Both the position numbers and the translations under genes were made by a program. The notes under the pieces are model-generated. The model ran no database searches, was not told the origin of the DNA, and saw only the letters and a list, made by a program, of their open reading frames with translations. A stretch of DNA of 64,000 nt from Cheilinus undulatus (taxonomy: Eukaryota > Chordata > Actinopteri > Labriformes > Labridae). This document shows positions 36,060 through 47,300 of the stretch, piece by piece. The stretch is taken from NCBI RefSeq assembly GCF_018320785.1, contig NC_054871.1:18534339-18598338 (forward strand), written 5' to 3'. Numbering within the stretch: the first letter of the stretch is position 1; each line of letters starts with the position of its first letter.

Positions 36060-36360
36060 GTTATCGCCTGTTCTCACAACTGTACCTCCACACCAGTAGG
36101 CGGCGTCAAAACATTAATTTAATTTTCTGTAAAACCGACCCGGTGTCTCGTGAACAGTTGGAAAGTGTTTCCATTCTGTATTAACGGTGTTTACTGTCCG
36201 TAATTGTGACAAAGAATCAGGTCAGTCAAGTAAAAAATCTTTCTAAGCTGCCTATATTTCTGTTTAGCCAGGGCACTGATAGCAGTTTGGGGTCGGGTTA
36301 AGGTAAAAGGAACCGACTTCCGCACACCACAGGTTCAGATTCAGCTGTCATCGGTACGTA
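36060..36360 (+). promoter_or_regulatory. Probable promoter and non-coding first exon of mpv17l2 copy 1
   Basis: CpG-containing segment (ttatcgcctg, ggcggcgtc, accgacccgg, gggtcggg) about 1 kb upstream of the coding exon. An ETS/GABP (NRF-2)-type site acttccg at 36316-36322 fits a nuclear gene for a mitochondrial protein. tcatcg|gtacgt (36353/36354) could be the donor of a non-coding exon spliced to the acceptor at 37378-37379. Inference from motifs. Confidence 0.4.
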
Positions 36361-37379
36361 GCATGTGGCGTTATACAGGATGCAAATGTATTATTGTGTT
36401 GTTCTAAATTGAGTAAGCGCTACAAACAATCGTCTCCTGCTTCATAAACGAGGCGGCTAAGCAACAAACCCTTATGTTAAATCAGAGGGGCATCCGGGTT
36501 GTAGCTGACTAGCCGGCATAAGCTAGCTTCTGTTGTATGCTGTCTTGGTGTTATGGTCTAGAATGTAACCGTGTTAACAGGTGACTTGCAGCCGAATGGT
36601 TGTCGTACATACCACAGCTGTTGAAGAGACGAGACGACTCGCGAATGTTTCTCTGTATTGTTTGATATTGAATACACATCCAGTACTTTTATTTTTTAAT
36701 CATGACGAGTAAATACAGAATCATTCGTGGGGCCTCCAAGCTTTCAAAATCAGTGGTAACTACGACAACCACTGACGCTTTCGGATGAAATTCGTCAGTT
36801 AACTTAGGCACCTGTTAGACCATAACACCAGAGCTAACCAATGAGTCCTGGGAACACGATTAACTGGGATAAAATAGTAGTTAGAACCGTTTTGAGAAGC
36901 CGTGTAACTGTAATTACCATTTAAATACATATTTAGGTGGTCGTAGGCTTTATTATAAATACCAATACCGTTATTATTTTTTAAAGAGAGATGCGATATT
37001 AACTTGAAAGGATCAGGTGTACTATTTTTTATATTCTTGGTCCAGCTTGCGTTGTTTAAGGTTTAAAATAGATTAATCTCTAAAGGCATTTATATTCGAA
37101 AAAATGAATGGAATGGTAGAGTTTTACTACGATTAAATCGATTAATATTTACATGGTCACACAGGATTTTGCTTTTTTGTTATAGAAATTTTGAGACATT
37201 GTTTTATTGTGTTGTGTACTTTTCTCCCCTCTATCTGTATTGCTATTTATGTCTTAAGCTCACATTAAATATCTGATTAAGACTCAGCCTTCTTTTATTT
37301 AATACACAGCCACTCTAAAACTCTAGGTCAAACGCAAACTACACAGTGAATTACATACAGAGTTTTTATTCTCCCATAG

Positions 37380-37430
37380 ATGACAGTACTCCCTCTGCAG
37401 TCCAAACATCATGCTTCCACAGGGGGGTAA
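37380..37430 (+). other. Upstream ORF overlapping the mpv17l2 copy 1 start
   Basis: An AUG directly after the splice acceptor tctcccatag opens a 16-codon frame ending at TAA 37428-37430, past the main ATG at 37411 and in the +1 frame. If included in mRNA it could limit initiation at the main start. Confidence 0.5.
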
Positions 37431-37600
37431 GGAGTTTATGGTCCGGATACGGTTCTTCTGGCGTCCACTTTTCCAAGGCAGGAATCTGCTGCTCACAAAC
37501 ACGCTGAGTGCAGGAGGCATGCTGGCACTGGGAGACATCCTGCAGCAGAGCCGGGAGACCCGCAAAGAGCCAGGCAGAACCCACAACTGGAAAAGAACAG
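37411..37600 (+). CDS. mpv17l2: mpv17l2 copy 1 coding exon 1 (residues 1-63)
   Basis: From [12 protein letters not shown] to NWKRT; the donor is acag|gtaagt, phase 1. Forty of 63 residues are identical to copy 2. Confidence 0.93.
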
Positions 37601-40063
37601 GTAAGTGGGAGACAGAGAGGAAGTGGAGATAGAGAATTTCTTGCAAGGGCACTCATAACTGAAGGACTGGCTTACGACTCAGTGAATGATGACAAGATTA
37701 ATTTCTGTCAATTTTCTTTCCTCCAAAGGTCACATGTTCCTGGTAGGCTGCTCTCTGGGTCCAATGATGCACTACTGGTATGGCTGGCTGGACAGAGTTT
37801 ATGCGGGCCACGCTCTGAAAACAGTTGGGAAAAAAGTTATAGTGGACCAGCTGATAGCCTCACCAACAATGGCCTTATGGTATTTCATAGGTGAGAAGAA
37901 TTTCAGAGTTTATTGGCTTGTTTTCTCTAAATATGGCTAGAAACACATCTGAACATTTGCTAGAGTGTTCTTGTTCAAAATCAGTTTCTGTATGACATGC
38001 ACACATTCATAAGGGTCTAGAGAGTCAAAGGTCATAGTGAAAGATGTAAGAGTCTGGCACTCCTCCACTCTCTGATCTTATCTAAAGTTGGTGTTCGTGA
38101 CGCACATCTGGCAAACAACTCTGTTTATTGCAGGTATGGATGTCATGGAGGGACACTCTTTACCTGAGGCATGGGCGGAGTTTAAAGACAAATTCTGGGA
38201 ACTTTATAAGGCAAGTACAGCTGTTATAAGTCTGACCTGCAGATCAGTGCACTCATACTGACCTTATTATTCATTGCACCTAAAGCTCTTTATTTTTTAT
38301 CCAGATATAAGGGTAAGGGTTAGGGTTAGGGTAGGGTTAGTGTAAGGGTTGGTAGGGTAAGGGGTTAGGGTTAACTGTTAACTTAAGCTTGATTTTCAAT
38401 TTTAATTTACAGTTTTAATTTAAGCTGAGCTGGACTGAGATCTGTATTAAGATTGACAACATCAACATTTAAACACTTGTACCATGTATTTTCAAACATA
38501 AAACCTCTTTTATTTTAATGATCAAGTGTATCTGAAGCTCCATGGCTTAAAAAAAACTCTTGCACACTGTCTAAGATGCACAAATCCATGGCCAAGGTTA
38601 CAGTGAGGAATAGAATCAGTGTATTTGTGCAATTAAGACAGGAGGCTTCCTGCAACTTTGATGATTAGAAAAAAGAAATTACATAAAATTGCATGCCTAA
38701 GACATACACTTTTTTTTATCTTTCTACCAAAACAGGTAATGATATTATTTTGATTCCACTAGAATCATATTTGGGTTTAAAATTCTGGTATTGTGACATA
38801 CCTGATCGATGTTATATGTGTCATTTGGCATGCATTAACACAGGATTTATTCAGCTTTTGAATTTGAATGTCAGTCCATATTTTTCCCCAAAAACTTTCC
38901 AAACTTAAAGGATAAATATGCTGAATTCTGCACATATTTAGTATAGAGGAAATGTTCTTTTGTGATGAAATAAAGCAGATAAAAGTAAAAAGACAGATGC
39001 TTTAAAAACTTCAGGACATAAACTCAAAATAGTCTTAGCTCAGAAATAATCAGATTAAGGTAAAACTTCTCTAAAACATTGTCATAATCTACTGAGAATT
39101 AGTTCTTCTCTCTTTCTTTTGGCTATGTTCCTGGCTTTTCCAGGAGGTATTTGTGTTATATAATCAGGTTTGTTTATGCTAATCTACGTTGTTCTTTTAA
39201 CAGGCTGACTGGTGTGTTTGGCCTGCTGCTCAGATGATCAACTTCTACTTCCTCTCGCCTAAATTTCGAGTTATCTATATGAATTTTATCACCCTGGGGT
39301 GGGACACGTACCTATCCTACCTCAAACACAGAGTAAGTCAGCCTCACAGGATATAAAATTTTTGATTTTTTGTGTGTTTTGCTTTTTGAAACTCATTAAA
39401 TTACCAAATTTAAAGCTTTTTTAAAAACCTGATTTATGAAACAGACTAAAATTGGTGCTTCTATTTGATCCTTAAAAGCAAACAAAATGATTTATGAGAA
39501 GGTTGTTTATTTCTAAAAAGTTATTCTTAATGCCTTAGCTGCAAGGGGCTCAGTGTTAGATGAGGAGATTAATTTCATGGCTTTAAAACATTTTTCAAAA
39601 GATAGCAGAGTGAAAGTTTTGCACATGTAAAGGCTAACATCATCTGTACATGGGGCACCAAAATCAAACCAAAAGTTTCTCAGAGGGGCTGAACTCAGTC
39701 TCTGAAGGCAAGCGGAAGTAAAAATATGAGCTTTTGTCTTTTTTTGAATAATGCAAAGTTACTGCAGAGGAACCAGAATACAGATACAGAACTACAAAAA
39801 GATGTTACAAGATCATTTTATCACTCTATGTTATTTCCACTACACACTTTATTTCAGAGTTGTCCAACAGTTTTTGGCTTATGTCAGTTTTCCATTTACT
39901 CATACTGAAAAATCAAAATGATTGTTAAACTGATGCAGGTTTTCGTATCTCTTGTTCACAGGTTGACAGCCCTCCTGCTGCAGATTCATCAGACAGCAAT
40001 AATGTAGACTCACAGCAGGAAGCTCAACCAGCAGCCAAACCTCTGGAACAGAAGATGAGTTAG
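37411..40063 (+). CDS. mpv17l2: Mpv17-like protein 2, copy 1 (5 coding exons, 219 aa)
   Basis: Joined exons 37411-37600, 37729-37890, 38134-38210, 39204-39332 and 39962-40063 give 219 codons plus stop (human MPV17L2: 206). The family (Mpv17/PMP22) consists of multi-pass inner mitochondrial membrane proteins; MPV17L2 associates with the large mitoribosomal subunit and is needed for its assembly (established for human). Diagnostic stretches: [14 protein letters not shown] (20-33), [12 protein letters not shown] (70-81), DQLIASP (103-109), then the C-terminal Mpv17/PMP22 block [17 protein letters not shown] (137-153) and [13 protein letters not shown] (174-186). The Ser/Gln/Ala-rich tail (187-219) is the least conserved part. 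The ATG aligns with that of copy 2 at 44199. An upstream AUG overlaps this start. The third intron uses a GC donor. Confidence 0.95.
37729..37890 (+). CDS. mpv17l2: mpv17l2 copy 1 coding exon 2 (residues 64-117)
   Basis: Acceptor tttcctccaaag; encodes [17 protein letters not shown] and PTMALWYFI; donor atag|gtgaga, phase 1. The preceding intron is only 128 bases. Confidence 0.95.
38134..38210 (+). CDS. mpv17l2: mpv17l2 copy 1 coding exon 3 (residues 118-143)
   Basis: Acceptor tgtttattgcag; encodes [10 protein letters not shown] and KFWELYK. The donor is a non-canonical but well-formed GC site, ATAAG|gcaagt, phase 0. Confidence 0.93.
38309..38374 (+). repeat. Telomere-like (TTAGGG)n array in an mpv17l2 intron
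   Basis: About 65 bases made of ttaggg, taaggg and tagggt variants (gggttagggttagggtaggg and similar) inside intron 3 of copy 1. Repeated G-triplets on the plus strand could form a G-quadruplex in the pre-mRNA. Confidence 0.9.
39204..39332 (+). CDS. mpv17l2: mpv17l2 copy 1 coding exon 4 (residues 144-186)
   Basis: Acceptor gttcttttaacag; encodes the family signature [19 protein letters not shown] and [13 protein letters not shown]; donor aga|gtaagt, phase 0. Confidence 0.96.
39962..40063 (+). CDS. mpv17l2: mpv17l2 copy 1 coding exon 5 (residues 187-219, stop)
   Basis: Acceptor tcttgttcacag; encodes a polar tail ([15 protein letters not shown]...KPLEQKMS) and TAG. The KPLEQK end matches KPLEEK in copy 2, supporting the exon. 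Confidence 0.9.
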   Translation, partial: VDSPPAADSSDSNNVDSQQEAQPAAKPLEQKMS

Positions 40064-41225
40064 CGATGGAGTTTAGGCTTATTAGCAAAACTTGAGAGGG
40101 TTGCGGCATTTCAGCGTGTTGAAATTGTTGTTTTGAGCTTGAAAATATTTATGACTGTGTCTGAACTCAGAGGATTTGTAGATGATGAAGTTAAAGTGCT
40201 GGGACACTTTTTTCTTCATGTCTGTAGAGTTTTAATACATCTCTGTCCTGTGTCTTTGTTTTATTTATGTCTGAATGAGGTGTAAATCCTTTTGAAGCAT
40301 TCAGGGATAAAAAGCTGGTTCACTGCCTTTAGTGCTAAACCATCTGATGGTAGTGATCTTCTTCTTCGAGCAACAGAGGCCTGAGTTTCTAAATGCTGTT
40401 ATAATTATCAACAAGCCACTTTATGACAAGTCATAAATAACTCTCTTAAGTCTACTATCTCTTTTTTGTTATTACATCCAAAGATTAACCCTGTGGGATC
40501 AGTAACACCGAAGCTTTTTTTCAACCCTGTGCCATTTTTTTGGTGGTAATAATTGAAATGAACTCTGTTAAATTAACAATTATAACTTTGCCTTTGTTCG
40601 TAGAGCAGTGCTAAGCTGTGTGCCAAAGGGCCAAATAATCCCTCCCCTCTTTTGAGGTATGTATTAAATTATCGCATGATTGTCATTTATATTAAATATG
40701 AACTCCTCTATATTTTTATCATATCAAACTGAAGCTTCAGTTGTGTTTGTAAACTTGATTTGTGATATATTAAATATGTGAAGTTATTTTCGAAACTTGT
40801 GGTAGTTTAACACCAGTGAGTGTAAAATGACCTGATGTACTGTGCTTTATATCAAATACAACATAGATAGAAATGTGGTAATGAGTTAAGGCGAGCTGTG
40901 CTTTTCATCATTTCATTGTGATTTTTAAAAAATATATATATCATCAAGAAAGAGGAAATCAGTCAAACAATGAATGCAGAATATTTTTCAATTCCATTGC
41001 TATTTGATGCTGCTATTTTGTTTGTGTAAATGATTTTCAAGAAATTTGTAAAAAAAAAAATGTATCCTGTAATATAACTGTATGTTAAAAAAAGTGAAGT
41101 GCAAGCAATAGACCATAAGTCTTCATGTGGTTTTGCATTCTTATGAATATGTTTTTAGTGCTGAATTTCAGCTTCAGAAGATATTTAAAATATTGCATAA
41201 GAACTTGAAATGACATAACACTGTT

Positions 41226-41231
41226 AATAAA
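41226..41231 (+). terminator. Possible polyadenylation signal of mpv17l2 copy 1
   Basis: AATAAA in ctgttaataaaaatttgctg, 1.16 kb after the stop. Other variants nearer the stop cannot be excluded. Confidence 0.35.
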
Positions 41232-41251
41232 AATTTGCTGAAAAGTATTAA

Positions 41252-41330
41252 ATGTAAGACCAGACTTTATTGATCCCAGCAGGGAAATTCTGAAAACTAG
41301 CTTATTGCCTAAGTATGTGATGACCATCCT
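41252..41330 (-). mobile_element. LINE 3'-tail-like sequence
   Basis: gactttattgatcccagcag followed by ggaaattc is the reverse of a common fish non-LTR element ending. Only the tail is present. Confidence 0.5.
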
Positions 41331-41984
41331 TTAATGCAGAGACTATCAACTGGTCTAGCCTCAGGACTCACCAAAACCTCCTCCATGAGAAATCGTGACC
41401 CAAATTATCCAAAAATTTTCAACCACTTAAATGTATTTGATGAAAAAAAAAGACAAAACAAAAAAATGACTTTCACATGACCAGAACATGTGTAAAAGAG
41501 CAGCAGGGCCAGTAGAGCAGTGAGGACATGCTGAGCTAACATTGTGATCGAATTCTGCCAAGTGAGCGTTCAGTGATACAGAAATATGTCCTTGTTTTGT
41601 TGAACCAAATTAAGACGTGCACAGGAAGAAGAGTAGTTTCCCCTATGTAGGGCCTCTGACCACAATTTGATGCTCAGTATCATGTCTAGCTCAGACCCCC
41701 TTCTGTCTTTAGTACATGAGGAGGAATCGCTATCAGTACGCATAATCTTATGATAAATATTAGAAATCAGTTGCTGACAGGCAGAGATAGTTTGTGGATC
41801 TCTTCTGTGGTGGATTCAGGAGGGCGTAGTGGATGAGAAACCGACTGTGATTACAAAAAGTAACAAATCTGAAAATACAGGGAGAGGTCAGAGTGGTAAA
41901 GTACTCTCAGTTGGTGTTTTAACAACCATACAAGCAGTAAAATAAGGAGACAGTAAGACGGAATGAATCTTAGGGTGCACCCAC

Positions 41985-42850
41985 ACCAATCCAATCCAGT
42001 CCACTTTATTTATATAACACATTTTAAAAACATTCAAGTTTACCAAAGTGCTGCTCAGTAAAATCACAAAAAAAGATCACAATCACGGCAGAAGTAAAAC
42101 ATTAAGAGGAAAGAAAGAAAAGCAGGCATAAAAACATTTAAAATGAAATAAAAACATAAAACAAAGAAAAATAGCCATGAAAAACACAGGGATTAGGAAC
42201 ATAAAATACATAAAAGGACAGAGATCACACAACTCTCATGCTGAATTAGAAGCCAAAGTATAAAAATGAGTTTTAAGACGTGATTTAAAAGTCAGTAGGA
42301 TGGGGATGTTTTAATTTCGAGTCGAGGCTCGATCACCTCGGGTTTTTAATCTGGTTTTCGGGATGATGGGGTGAAGCTAATCAGCAGACCTCAAGGACCG
42401 TGAGGGGTGTAAACATTTAAGAGGCCAGAAATGTACTGGGGTGCTTATCCGTTTAAAGATTTAAAAACAAACAATACAATTTTAGAATAAATTCTATAAT
42501 GAACAGGGAGCCAGTGGAGGGACCCCAGGATCAGAGTGATGTGTTCATGTTTTCCTGTACCTGTTTAAAAGATGAGCAGCAGCATTTTGGACTAACTGTA
42601 AGCGTGCGAGGGAAGCCTTGTTAACACCAATGTAAAGAGCATTACAATAGTCCAACTGTGTAGAAATAAAAGCATGAATTACTCGCTCAAAGTCGTTAAA
42701 AGATAAAACCAATTTAATCTTAAATAAAAGCCCCAGATGATAAAAACTGGATGTAACAACAGAGTTTGTTGATCTAATTTAAAATCACTGTCAACTTTTA
42801 CACCAATATTTAAAACTGTGGGTTTAAAATAAGGTAAAATTGCCAAATTG
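41985..42850 (-). mobile_element. L2-type LINE, 3' part of reverse transcriptase plus tail
   Basis: Minus-strand translation gives, in order, LNIGVKVDSDFKLDQQ, then RVIHAFISTQLDYCNALYIG, VNKASLARLQLVQNAAAHLL, EHITLILGSLHWLPVHYRI and FKSLNG, the C-terminal blocks of L2-clade reverse transcriptases. It ends at 41985 with the reverse of tttatttatataacacattt. Frameshifts and stops are present, and the 5' part is absent. Confidence 0.9.
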
Positions 42851-44169
42851 CCAATGCTAAAGCATGCTTGTCCTCCCTCCACACTCCTGCACTGGCCCAC
42901 ACTCGTATTACCCCAAACCAAGCAGGGACTGCACATAGATACAATGGCGGAGTGTTAGAGAAAGCACCTGACTAATGCAACTCATAACAAGCCACAAAGT
43001 GAGTGAAGTACTCCCATGTTGTCTGTGTATTTTTTCATTCTGCAGGCTCTTGTAAACTGCTTGACTTATAACAGTGATGATAGATCCGTGTCCAGGCCTG
43101 GTTAGGCTCGGAGCAGTGTGAGTGCAGGTCAGCAGTGGGACTGGGGACTGGGGAGTGGAACAAGCCTGCTTCAGCACGGTACAGAGGAATTGGGCTTAGT
43201 GTGAGGCTACCCTTGATTCAGAAAACTAAAACAGTCTTTTTGCTTGATTGGAATACAATAATGTGTTGACATTGAAATGATGTTTTGAGAGTCGAGGGTG
43301 TGTAAATCTACAAAGCTTTAAGTCAAACAAAATTTGGAATTCTGGCCTAAAGATATGTGGAAATTGATCAAAGGTAATAGATTTCAGAAGTTACGTGTAA
43401 AGGTACATGTTTCTTCAGTTAGACCTTGCTGCAGGGTGATGCAGACATCTACCTGAGGGCAGCTGTCCCAGACCACGTGTAGGACATGGTGCTGAAAAAC
43501 CAAGAAAGAGCTTTTGGAGTATTTACTGATCGCACGTGAGGACAGGGAGAGAAGAGGATGGCCTATGATCATTTTGAAGACCGTGTTCACATTTCTCTGC
43601 AGGCTCTTCTTCTATGAATTGCTGGCTCTGGAATAGGAAATGAATGGGTAAATATATGCTGTTAATGATGGATTCGTTATAAAGAATCACCATCCCAAAA
43701 GAGAAAAGCTTGTTTGGGAAATAGTGATGATGTCACTATATTTGTCCTTGGAGAGTTTGGCTCAAAGCAGCTTGATTTCACCTGAACACAAACTCGGAAA
43801 GACAAGAAAAGAAGGGGATATCTATAAAAGTGATGCTTCTGCAACCATCTGTGCCCTGAGTGAATACTGGCTGTGAGAAACAAAAGCTCTAGGCAGAGCC
43901 GGTATGCGTGTGTGTGCAGAAAGTCTGAGAGCCTTTAAACCTGTTTTGTGGCTCGGAGATGAGTTTTTGTTTGTTGTATGTATTTGTTGTATGTTTATCT
44001 AAAATCACTTTGTTAGAGGTGTGGCTACAATGTCTCTCGCTCTCATTGGGTAACTTATACAATCTTCTGTAGGCTATTCGTATATAGATTGTGTTTAGAA
44101 TACTTTTTGTCCTTTCCCAAGTGCCAAAAAAGGGTCCTGTTGCTGTATAGCTCTTCTTTTCTCTAGCTG

Positions 44170-44295
44170 ATGACCGTTCCCTCTGAGGTCCAAACAACAT
44201 GCTTTCTGGGGTGGGTAAAGAGTTTATGGTGCGGCTACGGTTCACCTGGCGGACGATGTTCAAGAGCAGGTACCTGCTTATCACCAACACGCTGA
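44170..44295 (+). other. Upstream ORF overlapping the mpv17l2 copy 2 start
   Basis: An AUG at the position equivalent to that in copy 1 (four bases after the acceptor ttttctctag) opens a 41-codon frame ending at TGA 44293-44295, overlapping the main ORF for 97 bases in another frame. Confidence 0.5.
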
Positions 44296-44388
44296 GTGGA
44301 GGAGGCCTGCTGGCGCTGGGAGACTGTGTGCAGCAGAACTGGGAGAATCACAAGGAGCCGGGCCGAAGCTACGACTGGATGAGGACAG
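44199..44388 (+). CDS. mpv17l2: mpv17l2 copy 2 coding exon 1 (residues 1-63)
   Basis: [15 protein letters not shown] to YDWMRT; donor acag|gtgagg, phase 1. The acceptor of this exon (44165-44166) lies in the 5' UTR, so a separate upstream non-coding exon is expected. Confidence 0.93.
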
Positions 44389-47300
44389 GTGAGGAAGAGA
44401 GAAAGGAAGATCAAGGGAAAGATTATGTCTTATTAATAGTTGTAACAATATCTGAATTTAAACTTCAGTGCAAATCTAGTAAAAATCAACACTATTAACA
44501 GCTGTTTTGATACCATAGCAGCAAAAGTAAAAGTCCAAGAAACAAATATTGGCAGTTTCTTGTTTTAGCTGTCAAAAAATGTAGGTAAACTCCAGCAAAC
44601 TGTTTTTTTTTGGATGGATTTATTCCTTTTCTATACACCTGCATCATTGTGAAGTTTTCTTTAGTTAAGTGTCCATACTTTTTGATACCATCCAACACTA
44701 AAAATAAAAGAAAACATATCATTCTGCGACATGTGGTGTCAAGGAAGTATTGAAAAAAATAACAAAGATTCAAAAATTTCTGACAACTTTTGCTCGAGCA
44801 ACTTTTGTGGTGCCAGTGTGGGACTGAAGCACTCCGTCCATCCTTTTTTTTCAAGGAGGAAGCTGTTTTCTAGGTGTTAGACTCAGTCATTTTTGCAATT
44901 GAATATCAAATGCATTTACTTTTACAGCACCTTGAATTATAACTGAGGTTCTTATTGTGACCGAGGCCAACTGCAACAGCTGGGTAAGGTTTTGGTGGCC
45001 TGAACTTCATGAAACCTTTCTGGATTAAAGTTCAGCAGAGTTAATGTCATATGACTTTTTTTTTTTTTTACTAACATATTTTTATCGTTTTTTAGTTACA
45101 AAAGACATAAAACATAACAAAACCAACTTCACAACTTGACAAAAACAGTGTAGGCAGCTGTTACATCAACTTAAGAAAAAAAGAAACTAGATGTTACATT
45201 AAATGTTGTGGTACTTAGGCAACAGTTAGTTATTAATTATGACTATTTTTCAAGTTTTACATTCATTCAGCTCTGTGGGGTATTGAGCTTAGTTTTAATG
45301 TACTCCATAAATGGTTTCCATGTTTTCTCAAATTTATCAGAAGAGTCATCCAATGTATACCTGAGTTTTTCAAGCTTGAGGTGCTGCATCACATCCCTCA
45401 TCCAGTGGGTCCAGCTAGGTGTATGCGGGGACTTCCAATTGAGAAGAATCAGCCTGCGTGCTAACAGGGTTACAAATTTTGTTATTCTGAGAATAGTTCC
45501 TGAAAGATTCTTGTTCTTTTCTCCAATTATGTCAAAGACAGCAATCACTGGATCAGGTTGGACTACACTTTTGAAAATACCAGAGAGAGTTTGGAAGATT
45601 GAGCACCAGTAAGTGTACAGATGAGGGCAACAGCAGAATGAGTGTGCTAAGGACGCTGGTGAGAGCCTGCATTTATCACAAGTAGAGTCCACCTCTGAGA
45701 AGATTTTAGAGAGATGATGAAACACCTTAAACTGGACATTAATTTGGGCCATGTTTGGCCCAAATTAATGTTGTATGACTTTTTTATAATAATAATAATA
45801 ATTGCACAACTTGAGCCAAAAAATTAACATATTGAGTAATGCATTCAAGCTGGGCTGTAGGTGGGATCTGTAGTTCATCTGTTGGGTTAGTCATATTATG
45901 CAACTTCCTGTTTAACTCAGCATAAACCTACAGTGAGGTGCAGCCTAGAGTTAGTTTCAGGTAAATTTTATTCAGTCCACTTATTAATTTGACCCATAAA
46001 TCTCCTAAAAATCCAAGTTTATGAACTTGGAATTTCTTCAAAAAGTTAAACTTGCATAAATTCTGTAAATAAACTGTCAACTCATTTTCACCAGTAACAA
46101 ACTATGGGCAAAAAACCCTTTGAAATTTATAAAAGTCAAAATAAGTTTAAGCACAAGGAAGGTAAGGTCACTGCTGAAAGGGCAGCATGTTCTCAGAGGC
46201 TGTTTCAAAGCATATTCATAGAAAGTTGCCCAGAAGGGAGAAGTGTGGTAAGAAAAGGTAAACAAGCAACAGGGATGAGCTCAGCCTTCAGAGGATTGTC
46301 AAACAAAGCAGATTCAAGACCTTTAAGAGAGCTTCACAAGGAGGAGACTAGAGCCAGTGCATCAAGAGCCAACACACACAGGCGGGTCCAGGAAATGGGC
46401 CCAAGATGTGGTCCAAATCATAGTCCCAGAGTCTGGAGGAGGACCGTGGAGGCAAAGAATACAAGGTGTTTGTAATTCAGTGAGAAGTTTCCACGGTCAG
46501 TGATGATATGGGGTGCCATGTCATCTGCTGCTGTTGGTCCACTGTGCTTTATCAAGTCCAGAGTCAACGCCGTCAGCTGTCTACCAGGAGATTTTAGAGC
46601 ACTTTATGCTTCCATCTGCTGAGAAGCTTATGGAAGATACTGATTTGCTTTTCCATCATGACTTGGCATCCCCACAGTGAAGCCAAAACTACCAGAAACT
46701 GGTGTGCTAACTGTGGTATTACAGTGTTTGATTGGCCAGCCAACTGGCCTGACCTGAACCCCAGAGAGGATCTCTGGGGAAAAGTCACAAGGAAGATGAG
46801 AGACACCAGACTCAAGAATACAGAAGAGCTGAAGGCTGCTATCAGAGCAACCTGGGCTTCATAACACCCCAGCAGTGCCACAGACTGATTGGCTCCATGC
46901 CATTAAAGCATAGATGCAGTAATTTGTGTAAAAATAGATCTAACTAAATACTGAGTGCATAAAAACTTACACTTTGAGATAGTAGATCTTTTATTGTAAT
47001 CATTAATATTGAAACAAAAAAAGAAATATTTCACTTTGTAATGATGAATCCAGAATGTATGGAAGTTTCACTTTTTGAATTCAATGAAAGGAAAAAACTT
47101 TTTTATTACATTCTTATTTTTTGAGATGCACCTGTAGATAAAGAACTTGTCCTTGTGAGCCCCTTTTTGTATTTTAAAGACCAATTTGAAAATATTGGTT
47201 TCACAGACCTCCACCAGTTTAACCTCAAGATGAAATGTGTATGTTAACATCCTACAAAATTGCAAAACTGCTCTATTGTCCTGGCCAGCAAACAAATTGA

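Larger units (their letters stand above)
40064..44166 (+). other. 3' region of mpv17l2 copy 1 and spacer before copy 2
   Basis: A roughly 1.1-kb AT-rich 3' UTR to a possible AATAAA at 41226-41231 is plausible. Then a LINE 3' tail, an L2 fragment (41985-42850), and about 1.3 kb (42851-44166) in which no gene, strong promoter or repeat was recognised. The promoter of copy 2 must lie here or be shared with copy 1. Confidence 0.5.

Noticed and set aside
45208-45612. 134-codon plus-strand frame
   Set aside because: Antisense shadow of the L1 ORF2 fragment on the minus strand.
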